Source: Bretschneidera sinensis
Lineage: Eukaryota; Streptophyta; Magnoliopsida; Brassicales; Akaniaceae
NCBI GenBank assembly: GCA_023935145.1
Contig: CM043705.1
Span: forward strand, 51,964,084-52,028,083
Direction of reading: 5' to 3'
Length of the DNA stretch: 64,000 nt
Position numbers and translations under genes: made by a program. The notes below the pieces were generated by a model, which saw nothing but the letters and a program-made list of their open reading frames with translations, searched no databases and was not told where the DNA came from. Shown here in pieces: positions 21,745-31,589 of this stretch (the stretch's first letter is position 1; each line of letters begins with the position of its first letter).

Positions 21745-21914
21745 CTGCGGAAAGAACAAGCCTCTTAAGTGGCTCAATCGATCAGATATATACACGAAGC
21801 AAGACTGTTCATTAGAAAATTTATACTTGAAAGAAAAAAATAAAGCTGCATAAATTTGAACAGCAATTTTTTCTGGCATATAAATGGTATTAAGCAACCA
21901 AAGATGATAAGCAC

Positions 21915-22004
21915 CGCAAATGCTATTTGAAGAAATGTCTCAGGAAATGAAGATGAGTCATGGTGCCTGTTGAGCTGAAAACGGAGATTTTTGGCATCCA
22001 CAAC
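21915..22004 (-). pseudogene. CobW-domain gene exon
   Basis: This is a 90-bp, 30-codon exon on the minus strand, starting VVDAKNLRFQL and ending LQIAFA, bounded by AATAG acceptor and GTGC donor. It follows the previous exon in phase 0 and is intact. Confidence 0.85.
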
Positions 22005-22564
22005 CTATTCGAGCAGCAATTTAAGTAAGAGAAGGCATCCAGGAAAATGTAGTGGTAATCTAATGAGTAATACGCAATAACTCAAGGCTACAAAAGGGAG
22101 AAAAAAAGCATCATAAACTGAACTTCTTATATGTTGAAGAAATAAAAAATGATCATAATATATAATGAGATGGCAAAAATAAACAGTGTCAGTGACTAAA
22201 ATGCTACCCGGTATCCAGCAAGGCATGGCTCACCTCTAATGCCTAAAGCATGCTTGATAATCTCATTATTCGATCTCAGGCGGCCGGCACCAAGTAAATA
22301 TATAGCCATGGCAGCTATAGAAGATGACAATGACGAAAATTTTGGTATAAAATATCATTTTAAATTGTATAAGTTGCATCTTAACTTCATTGTCCACTCA
22401 ACATAATTTTAGCACGTCCTAAATAATGCCACAATATGATGTAACGGATTTGCAAGAGAATAAAAACCCTGGAAATTTTAAAAACAATGACAATTCAGAG
22501 TCCAAAGACTCCAAACCATTGAGTAATCCTCTACATTTTATTTAGCTATCACCTATGTACTTAC
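22005..22564 (-). other. CobW intron
   Basis: AT-rich sequence between the exon donor GTAAGTAC at 22564 and the acceptor at 22005 (minus strand). No other feature is seen. Confidence 0.6.
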
Positions 22565-22679
22565 AGTTATTATGGAATCAAGCTTGACTGCAGATTCCAG
22601 CTGATCATCCCACCAGAGAAGAGATGCACGCGGACTAGGATTTGCCAATCCCGTAGTCGCCAATAATATATGATCTAGT
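22565..22679 (-). pseudogene. CobW-domain gene exon, G-domain core
   Basis: Minus strand: acceptor TTTGTAG, then LDHILLATTGLANPSPRASL and continuing through DDQLESAVKLDSIIT to the donor GTAAGTAC. This is the conserved DHILLETTGLANP region of the CobW/ZNG1 G3 metallochaperone GTPases. The sequence between this exon and the P-loop exon (34689-34838) lacks the exons that should encode the switch region and the CxCC metal motif. Confidence 0.85.
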
Positions 22680-22731
22680 CTACAAACAACAATATAACAG
22701 TTCACATTTCATTACTTTCTGCAATACCCAT

Positions 22732-23379
22732 TGATACTACCAAAATATGACTCTCCAATAGGAGGAGGACACGTGGATCATCGTGATCCCAGAATTCAAA
22801 GAGACACGCGGACAATTCAGGCCCAGACAGTTGGATCTCCAGGTCATGACCGCCCTTCAGGGCATCATTGCCTCCAGCTGGGCCTCCAGGTCATGACCGC
22901 CCTCAGGGGCATCTTGGCCCCAGCTGGGCCTCCACGTCACCACCGCCCTCCGAACCATCATTACCCAACCAAGTTGGGACGTCAGGTCTAAACACCGTCT
23001 TACGCATAGACGGCTCTGGAGTAAGCCAACAAGGCAAAAGCCCTACTGAACAGTTCTCAGCTTCCTAGCTGGGCCTTATAGGCATCATTACCCAACCCAG
23101 TTGGGGTATCCTGTCACAGCCGCCCCGACCCACTACCGCCTCCGAATATCACCGCCTCCGAAACTCTATAAAAGGACTTGGTAAGCGGTCCAAAGAGGAG
23201 GAAGGACTGAGCTTTTCAGCTTTAAACACATACAACCTTGAGCTTTTGCTAACTTAAGCATCGGAGCATCCTCGGAGGCATCCCCTTCGTCGACCCCAAT
23301 AACTAATCTCCCTTTCTCTGTGCAGGTACTTCTACAGGCTAAACATCCAGCTCAGCAACACTCATTTTTGGCATCAACA
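22732..23379 (+). repeat. 5' LTR of element C
   Basis: It begins TGATACTACC and ends GGCATCAACA. A TATA box, TATAAAAGG, is at 23167-23175. The LTR is more GC-rich than the Athila LTRs and contains several CAGCTGGGCCTCCAGG direct repeats. Confidence 0.95.
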
Positions 23380-23382
23380 GAT

Positions 23383-23400
23383 TGGCGCCGTCTGTGGGAA
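23383..23400 (+). other. primer-binding site of element C
   Basis: TGGCGCCGTCTGTGGGAA starts 3 nt after the LTR. This sequence is common at this place in Tat-type elements; I do not assign the tRNA. Confidence 0.75.
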
Positions 23401-23457
23401 CACCACATCTCTCGCTGACAGTAACAGCGAAGAAGTCAAAAGAACTCATCTGTTAGC

Positions 23458-25075
23458 ATGCCTCCAAAAACACCCGCCAGGGATCTAGGCGCTTGCGTGC
23501 TACGGTCGGGAGACAGTCCTTCAGCCGAACCCGAGGTTCACCCGAATGAAGGCACGCTCCAGGCGCAATTCGCAGAGCTTGCACACCTGGTGGCCGATCT
23601 GGCTGCCGAAGTTCGTAGGAGACCTCAGCAGACGCTGTCACTCCCATCGCCGGAACCAGGTCACGATGTTTCCACTGACCGCAGCCCACCAGCGAATGTC
23701 TGCTCGGCGACCCACTCACCTCCCCCAGCCAAGTTCAGAGAGAGTCCCGTGCCCAAGAACAGCGAAGGGTTTGGCAAACGGATCGAGGACATAGAGGGAC
23801 GCATCAATGAGGCGTTTAAAGAACGCGGCCACAGTATTAGCGATGATCTCGACGTACAGGACCCACCTTTCATACAAGAAGTCCTTGACGCCCCCCTCCC
23901 ACACAACTTTCGGATGCCACAAATCAAACTTTACGATGGATCCACAGATCCCTTAGATCACCTCCAGCACTACCGAACCACAATGACCCTCCATAGACAT
24001 TCGGACCCTGTGATGTGCAGAGCGTTTCCATTAACCCTAGAGAAAACGGCTGGGACGTGGTATTCCCGCTTGAAACTAGGGGGTATTCGCACCTTCAAAG
24101 ACCTAAGCTATGCCTTCGCCTCATATTTCATCAGCAGCAAAGGACCCAAGAAAACTTCGGAGTCTCTGTTTAATATTGTCCAGTCAAAATGAGAGAAGCT
24201 TCGCGCCTATATTTCCAGATTCAACACTGCAGCTTGGGAGATCCCAGACCTTGATCCCAATGTTCAGCTCCTGGCATTCAAAAATGGATTAAGATCCGAA
24301 TTCTTCAGCTCAAAACTCATCAGACGTCCGCCTATGGACATGAATGAAGTCTTGGTGCGAGCCGAAAAATACATGCTAGCAGAAGATGATCAAGCATTCC
24401 GAAGAGAACGCGAAGGAGATACGGAAGAGAGGAAGAGAGGCCCCACTAGTCCCAGCCGCGAACCCTCTAAGCGGCCGTTTCGCGAGGAGAAACCCAGAAC
24501 CCTCAGGCCTTTCGAGGATAGATCCCGGACTCTTGCAACCTACGGAACCAGAGCCAGAACTCCGGGGCAAATCCACAGCTATGCACCACTGAATGCCTCC
24601 AGGACCAACATTCTGATGCAGATTCATGACAGGGACCTCTTGCAATGGCCTCCAAGGCCGCCGAACCTCAACCCAGATCGCAATACTTGGTGTAGGTTCC
24701 ACAGAAACTTCGACCATGATACGGAAGAGTGTAAGGCCTTAAAAAATCAGATCGAGGCCCTCATCAATCGAGGGCATCTAAAAGAATACGTCGGGCCACG
24801 ACAGGAGAAATGTGATGAACGATCGCGTAGAAGCCCTGAACGTCCTTATGAACGAAATAGACCTACAAGGGCAGCCCGGAAGAGCCCAGGGCCAAGTTAT
24901 AGGGAGCCCAGCCAGAAAAAACCGGAGGTCCCTGTGGCGAAGATTATCAAAACCATTTACGGAGGACTCGTTGCTGGCGGGGGGTCCCATGCTCGCAGTA
25001 GGTCTTATGCTAGGTCAATAGCCTCTGTTGCTGGACCTCCGAAAAGACCTAGGACCGGAGAGACTATTTTTTTTT
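23458..25075 (+). pseudogene. gag of element C (one stop, one frameshift)
   Basis: One frame runs from the ATG at 23458 to about 25070. The capsid domain includes FRMPQIKLYDGSTDP and DPVMCRAFPLTLEKTAGTWY (about residues 155-205). A TGA at 24190-24192 stands where the family has Gly (QSKGE). Downstream the frame continues with the Tat-type finger CRFHRNFDHDTEEC (24691-24732) and an Arg-rich tail. The frame then breaks at a run of ten Ts (about 25065-25075), where pol continues in the next frame. One extra T is the simplest cause. Confidence 0.85.
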
Positions 25076-28000
25076 TCGGACGAAGACTTGGAAGGGGTGC
25101 AGATCCCACAGGACGATGCTGTTGTAATTTCACTCCTTGTGGCTAACCATGAGATAAGACGAGTCCTAGTCGATAACGGGAGCTCGGCCGACATCCTCTT
25201 TTATGATGCCTTTCACCAAATGCAGCTGGGCGATGCACATCTGGAGCTGGTCTCCACCCCACTCTATGGCTTCTCAGGGGGACCGGTCTTTACAGAAGGC
25301 AGCATAACTCTCCCGGTAACTGCGGGAACGGCACCTCAAACAACAACCGTACATTCCACTTTGTTAATTGTTCGACAACCCTCCTCCTATAATATGATAC
25401 TCGGACGTCCCACGCTGAATAAACTTCGAGCGGTTGTCTCTACCCATCATCTCAAAATCAAATTCCCCACGACAGACGGAGTAGGAGAGATCAAAGGAGA
25501 TCAACGAACCGCCAGATCCTGTTATCTCAGTGCAATAAAGGGTAAAAAGACGGAAGCCCTACCACTCGAACTGGATGACCTTAGGGATGAAGCAAGCAAC
25601 CTACGAGGTAGACCCGGAGAAGATGTACTCACAATCCCCCTTGGCGAAGATAGCACCAAAACTGTTCAAATTGGTTCCAACCTGTCCAGCACTTTTCAGG
25701 AATCTCTATTAGCCCTTCTACGGGCAAACCAAGATCTATTCACCTGGACTGCTGCAGATATGCCAGGAATCAGCCTGGACGTCATCGTACATTGCTTGAG
25801 TGTTGACCCGACCTACAAACCGGTTATTCAGAAGAAAAGGTCGTTTGCTTCTGAGCGACAGGCAGTTGTTCGGGCAGAAGTTGAGAAATTACGTTCGGCT
25901 GACTTCATCCGAGAGGTGAGCTATCCGGACTGGGTATCTAATGTTGTAATGGTAAAAAAGGCAAACGGCAAATGGCGAATTTGTATAGACTTTTCTGATC
26001 TCAATAAAGCCTGTCCTAAAGACAGTTTTCCTTTGCCCCGGATTGATCAACTCGTTGACACAATATCCGGCCATGAGCTGTTAACATTCATGGATGCTTA
26101 CTCCGGGTATAACCAAATCCTTATGCATCCGCCTGACCAAGAGAAGACGGCATTTATCACAGAGCAAGGCCTATATTGTTATAGGGTCATGCCGTTCGGT
26201 TTGAAAAATGCTGGAGCCACTTACCAGAGACTAGTAAACAAGATATTCAAAAAGCAGATGGGTCGGAATATGGAAGTATATGTGGACGACATGCTGGTCA
26301 AAAGCGTCAAAACACAAGACCACGAGGCAGATCTCCAAGAAGCTTTTGACATACTCCGCCATCATCACATGAAGTTGAACCCTACAAAGTGTGCCTTTGG
26401 GGTCACCGGGGGAAAATTCCTCGGCTTCCTGGTCACCCACAGAGGTATAGAAGCCAATCCAGAAAAGATTGATGCTGTTCTTAACATGAGTCCGCCTCGG
26501 ACCGTTAGGGAAGTCCAGCGCCTTACTGGAAGAATAGCAGCCCTCAGCCGATTCATGTCAAAATCTGCCGAGAAGTGCCTTCCCTTTTTTAAAGCCATCC
26601 GTCGGACCCAGAACTTCGTATGGGACGAAGCTTGTCAAGAAGCCTTCAGGGCGCTGAAAATATATTTGGGGACACCTCCCGTGCTTACTAAACCAATAGC
26701 CGGCGAAAACCTTTTCTTATATTTTTCAGCGGGTCCCGAAGTAGTGGCCTCCGTCTTAATACGAGAAGAAGGAGGCACACAGAAGCCAGTGTATTATGTC
26801 AGCAAGGTGCTTCATGATGCCGAAACAAGATATCTTCCAATGGAAAAGATGGCGTATGCTCTGTTGATTTCGGCCTGGAAGCTTCGACCTTATTTTCAAT
26901 CTCATACCATCACGGTCCTCACCAACTAGCCTCTTCGACAAATACTCCACAAGCCAGATGTCGCCGGTAGAGTAGTCAAATGGTCCATAGAGTTGGGAGA
27001 GTTTGACATCCGTTATCGGCCTCGGACAGCTATCAAAGCGCAAGCCCTAGCTGATTTTGTCATGGAAACTACTTTGCCCTTAACCGAAGCAGAATCTCCA
27101 CAGGATGTCAGCAGAACGAACCTGCCTTTACGATGGACCCTTCATGTGGACGGATCCTCTACCGACTCTGGAAGCGGAGCAGGGCTCATTCTGAGCGGTC
27201 CCGATAACTTCGCCATTGAGTATGCCCTGAGGTTCAGGTTTCCAGCATCGAACAATGAAGCCGAGTATGAAGCTCTACTCGCAGGCATGAAACTAGCCAA
27301 GGTGATATCTGTACAAAATTTACATGTATATAGCGATTCCCAACTAGTGGTGAACCAAGTGAACGGCGAATTCGAGGCCCGAGGAGAAAAAATCGCTCGC
27401 TACCTAGCAGCAGCAAAGGCATTAGCCGGGCAGTTTGAAGTCTTTTCTCTAAACCAGATTCCGCGGGTAGAAAATACGAAGGCCGACTCATTGGCCCGGC
27501 TTGCTTCGTCTTGCCAGCTCGAGTCCAGGTGAGCAGTTTACCTCGAAACCCTAGCCGTGCCGAGTATCGACGAAATAATGGTCTTACCCGTGGCTGGTGA
27601 GAGAACATGGATGAGTCCTATCCTGGAATATCTACGTGACGGTATTCTTCCCGATGATAAGGGTGAAGCCCGAAAGATTGTGTCTCGAGCAGCCCGATAC
27701 GCAATTCTGGATGATCACCTGTATAAGCGGGGGTTGACAACGCCCTTCTTAAAGTGCCTTGACCCGACCGAAGCTAATTACGCCATTCGAGAAGTCCACG
27801 AAGGTATATGTGGAAATCACCTTGGAGGACATGCCTTGGCGTTCAAAATCCTTCGTCAAGGATACTATTGGCCGAAGATGAGGGAAGCAGCCATGGAGTT
27901 GGTGACCAAATGTCAAAGCTGTCAATGGTATGCCACTGTGCCACGTCAACCAGCGAACCTTTTGACACCAATAGTCAGTCCACTTCCTTTCGCTATGTAG

Positions 28001-28840
28001 GGAATGGACCTTCTCGGGCCCTTTCCCGGAGCGACCGGCCAGCGAAGATACCTCATAGTTGCCATAGATTATTTTACAAAATGGGTAGAAGCCGAACCCT
28101 TGGCCAGCATCACGGACTTTCAAGCCCGAGCCTTCGTATGGAAATCAATCGTATGTCGGTTTGGAGTACCACAAGTGTTAGTAACAGACAACGGCAAACA
28201 GTTTGACAGTGTTCGGTTCAAAACATTTTGCGATGAATTACACATTGACCATCGTTTCTCTTCGGTTGGATACCCGCAAGCAAATGGACAAGCCGAAGTT
28301 ACCAACCGAACGATCTTGCAAGGCATTAAAAGGCGAATAGACGAAGCAGAGAAGCAGTGGACATACCATTTACCCAACATACTTTGGGCATATCGAACCA
28401 CGACTCGAGCACCTACCAGGGAAACCCCTTTCTTCATGACTTATGGGTCCGAGGCAGTCATCCCCTTGGAAATAGGAGTACCTTCCTTACGAGTTCAGAA
28501 TTTCGAGGAACGAAGCAATGAGGACGCCCTTCGCACGAACGCCGATCTTTTCGACGAAGCCCGGGACAAAGCCCAAATTCGACTTGCCGTTTACCAGCAG
28601 CGAGCCACCAGGTACTTCAACTCAAGAGTAAAAGTAAGACGTTTCTGTCTTCATGACCTCGTCTTGCGAAAGAACGCAGTATCTAGGCCCCGAGAATCAG
28701 GCAAACTAGTCCCTACTTGGGAAGGGCCATATCGCATCAAAAAAGTATGCCGTCCTAGCACGTTTGAACTAGAAGAATTGAACGGAAATGCCATTCCTCG
28801 TACTTGGAATGCGGAACATCTTCGACATTTTTATCAATAA
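25028..28840 (+). pseudogene. pol of element C: PR, RT, RNase H, extra RNase H, integrase
   Basis: One reading frame has three in-frame stops: TAG 26927-26929 (family Gln), TGA 27530-27532 and TAG 27998-28000 (family Trp). The protease has VDNGSSADIL near 25168. RT has YVDD near 26278. RNase H is followed by a second, archaeal-type RNase H (27120-27510: HVDGSS, NNEAEYEAL, YSDSQLVV). Integrase has its finger near 27800-27930 and a DDE core with D in MDLLGPF (28007), D in VTDNG (28189) and E in GQAEVTNR (28297). CAG-to-TAG and TGG-to-TAG changes fit C-to-T decay at methylated CHG sites. Confidence 0.88.
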
Positions 28841-29042
28841 ATAGCGTTGCGCGCATGTAAACAGTCTTGTTTTATATATATTAAAGACTTTACTTACATT
28901 TGTCCTGTTAACTAAACCAAATACCCAAACCAAGGCAAAAGGGTGCACCAACAGCCCCAAAAGACAACACAAAAACGACTGGGCCAAAACAATAAAACAA
29001 CAAAAAGGGGGGGACTACGACAGAGTACCCTCGACCTAAGCC
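28841..29042 (+). other. spacer between pol and the antisense gene of C
   Basis: Convergent intergenic space between the sense pol and the end of the antisense gene. It contains TTTATATATATTAAAG and short A-rich runs; nothing else is recognised. Confidence 0.5.
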
Positions 29043-30023
29043 CTACTGATCTCCAAGGTCAGGAGACCCCGTGCCCGATCGCCCGCCACGATCCTGCCCA
29101 TCAGCGGGCTCATCATCCGAAGCTAGTGGCTCCTCATCCTCGGGCCCCAGCAGGTCCAATGCGGAGAAATCGAGCTCCGGGTACATGCTCCCAGCCTTCC
29201 CCTTGGCCTCCATGAACCCCGTAAGGTACTGCTGGCCACCCTCGGAAATGACGGCCAGGCGATAGGCCTCCGAACTCTGGAAAGAAGCCAAGGCTTCCTC
29301 CACGGCCGCCCTAGTGCGGGCCTCAGCCTCCTCAGCTGCGGCTCTAAGACGGGCCTCGACCTCCTCGATAGCGGCCCGAGCAGTGGCTTCGGCTTCGGCT
29401 TTAGCTAGGATAGCAGACTCCAAGGAAGCCTGCAGCTGGCAAACAGCCTCTGTCCTCTCCTCCAACTGGCGCTGGGTACGCCCAAGAAGCTCCACTGTCT
29501 CCATGCATCGACGTGCGGCCACGCCCACCAGAACGCCCATCTGATACCAGAAGCCATGCATGAAACACAATTCGGCGAAAACAATATATAACAAAGCAAA
29601 AATGGAATCTAACCTGAGAAGCCAAAGCCTCGGTCGCCGCACAGAGAGAGTCCGTGGTCTTTCGACCCAACTCGGCAATATCACGAGGGGGGGTGCCCTT
29701 AAACAGATGTTCCCTCGCCACCCGAGGATGTGCGAAGACAGAGTCATCTGTCCGGATGGCCCAGTTGGGCACGAAGATCGAGGCCTCGAAGCTGGCCCCT
29801 GGCTAGGGCCGGGGATAGGGGCACTGCTTACCGGAGGTGTCTCTGACTGGGTCGAAGGCCGTGGAGGAGTCCCCAAGTCGATCGGAGCCGGAGATGGGGC
29901 TCGGGCCCTCTTCTTAGGCCGCGAAGTCGAGCCTGTTTGTTTCCCAGACCGAGTCGACCTCCTCTGCTCCAATGCCAACTTCTTGGCATGCTCTCTGGCA
30001 CGGTCAGCCGCTTCTATCTCTGA
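29043..30023 (-). CDS. antisense gene of element C, downstream exons
   Basis: On the minus strand, after an acceptor at about 30024 (TTGATCAG), the frame reads a basic Ser/Pro-rich stretch. It ends in a long Ala/Glu-rich coiled coil (VEARLRAAAEEAEARTRAAV) and an acidic tail finishing at a stop at 29043. A second intron is likely: donor CTTCTCAG|GTTAGA near 29610 and acceptor GGTATCAG near 29541. Upstream of it the family-like coding seems to be in another frame (TDDSVFAHPRVAREHLFKG), so a frameshift or further intron is probable near 29760-29800. Such antisense coiled-coil proteins are known from Tat elements; the function is unknown. Confidence 0.6.
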   Translation of the reverse strand, partial: SEIEAADRAREHAKKLALEQRRSTRSGKQTGSTSRPKKRARAPSPAPIDLGTPPRPSTQSETPPVSSAPIPGPSQGPASRPRSSCPTGPSGQMTLSSHILGWRGNICLRAPPLVILPSWVERPRTLSVRRPRLWLLRLDSIFALLYIVFAELCFMHGFWYQMGVLVGVAARRCMETVELLGRTQRQLEERTEAVCQLQASLESAILAKAEAEATARAAIEEVEARLRAAAEEAEARTRAAVEEALASFQSSEAYRLAVISEGGQQYLTGFMEAKGKAGSMYPELDFSALDLLGPEDEEPLASDDEPADGQDRGGRSGTGSPDLGDQ

Positions 30024-30180
30024 TCAAAACACAAGCAAACAAAAGAAGCAAACGAGAGAAGGAAATAACGTAAGTACAAATCGCAGGATAACGACGCAAA
30101 AGAAGAATAAAGAAAGTAGAGGGTAAACCAAAGCCTTTACCGCTCTCAAGCGAAGGCTAGGGGCACAAAGAACAAAGACC

Positions 30181-31101
30181 TCACCGGGTCAGTTCTTCAT
30201 TGTCGTATAGGACCCCGACGTCCAAAGGCGAGGCCACCATGGCGTTCACCGTCTCTTGCTCATACGGAAGAAAGCCCGCCTTTTTGCATTTCCCGGTGCG
30301 GTCCATACTCCACGCACGAGGCAAGCCGAAGTCCTCGGCAGATCGGATGAAAAAGAAATTCTTCTTCCACCTTTTGATAGATGAAGGGGTCTTCTTCAGC
30401 AACCTCCTCTTCGGCCGAGTACTAAAGACCACCCACCCTGTGTGACCATGCCGGCTGATCAAGCAGTGGGCCTTGAAAATATCCATCGTCATTGGTCGGC
30501 CCACTTCTAAGAAAACGCAGATAAAGGCCATGATCAGCCGTACCGAATTCGGTACCAGCTGACACAGCACTATATCAAAGTACCTAAGGATTGTACAAAA
30601 GTAGGGGTGAAGGGGAAACCGGAGCCCGGTCTGCATGTGATGCTCGTACACGCAAAGCTCGAACGGGGCCCGGTCAGGGAGGACATCACAGGCACTCTCC
30701 CCCACCCTGGCCAGCCGAAGCTCATACTCGCCCGGAATGCAGTACGTCTTCCTTATCACTTCCAAATCCTCCTCCCTCAGTTGGCTAGGGATCTCGTTGG
30801 CTGTATAGTTCCATTCCTCTCTCTCCTCTCCAGCCGAGGTCTCCCTAATGTCGGTCAACGCCCTAAGTGTGTCCTCACCAGACGAGGACCCGTCCTGATA
30901 TTCTCTCTCCACCCCCAAAAAGACGTAGGGCACTAGCGCCATGGGGCCTGCCCCCGGCGTACCCGTTACGGGGGCATTCCTTCCAGAAGAAGACGAGGAC
31001 GTCTCTACTTCTTCGGAGCTGCTACCACTCGTACCATCTACACTACTCCTACCATTACTACTACTAGGCCTATCGCGGTATGTATCAAACGAAGAAGACA
31101 T
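30181..31101 (-). CDS. antisense gene of element C, first exon (gypsy-type transposon domain)
   Basis: A 306-codon minus-strand frame. After a Ser-rich, acidic N-terminus (about residues 1-95) comes a domain resembling the plant family named putative gypsy-type transposon (PF04195-like). Landmarks are YCIPGEYELRLARVGESAC, GLRFPLHPYFCTILRYF, LVPNSVRLIMAF and KKTPSSIKRWKKNFFFIR. The last codons before the stop (NEELTR) overlap a good donor, CCCG|GTGAGG, at about 30184, so the exon probably splices to the acceptor near 30024. A TATA box lies about 240 bp upstream. It may make a protein that acts for, or regulates, the element. Confidence 0.75.
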   Translation of the reverse strand: MSSSFDTYRDRPSSSNGRSSVDGTSGSSSEEVETSSSSSGRNAPVTGTPGAGPMALVPYVFLGVEREYQDGSSSGEDTLRALTDIRETSAGEEREEWNYTANEIPSQLREEDLEVIRKTYCIPGEYELRLARVGESACDVLPDRAPFELCVYEHHMQTGLRFPLHPYFCTILRYFDIVLCQLVPNSVRLIMAFICVFLEVGRPMTMDIFKAHCLISRHGHTGWVVFSTRPKRRLLKKTPSSIKRWKKNFFFIRSAEDFGLPRAWSMDRTGKCKKAGFLPYEQETVNAMVASPLDVGVLYDNEELTR

Positions 31102-31341
31102 GATATGAAAATTAAAGAAAACACGAACTCACCAACGTCCGAAGGATTCGGACTTGAAATCCTCCTAGAGCTTTCCACCAAGGTCTAGCGAATGCAACGA
31201 TCACACCAAACTTCTCATTGAAGGGACGAGAACGAGGACTCACAAGCTTCTTTGGACGAGGCTGAGGGCTCTCAGGAAAGCTACTCTCTGAAAACAGAAG
31301 GAGATTATGGCATGTGTGTGGAAGAAGAAGAAACCAAAGCC

Positions 31342-31350
31342 CCTTATATA
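31342..31350 (-). promoter_or_regulatory. TATA box of the antisense gene in C
   Basis: TATATAAGG on the minus strand, 241 bp before the ATG at 31101. It supports an independent antisense promoter; the start site is not known. Confidence 0.6.
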
Positions 31351-31589
31351 GGAGAAGTGTCACGGTCAACGAGGAGCATTTAATGCAGTCGCAGGAATCT
31401 AGGGGACAATTTAGAACTCCCAAACGACCAACACACTTTCCCAGGGGACATTACGTCCCTCGAGGTGGCCGCCACTTTCCCTAAAAACGGCTGTTTAAAT
31501 TTCCAAGGTAACATGACGCGGCATCCACCCAGGTGAGACCACGTGTCTCCACAGCCGCCGTCCTAGACACGAGAAACTTTCCCATAGTT

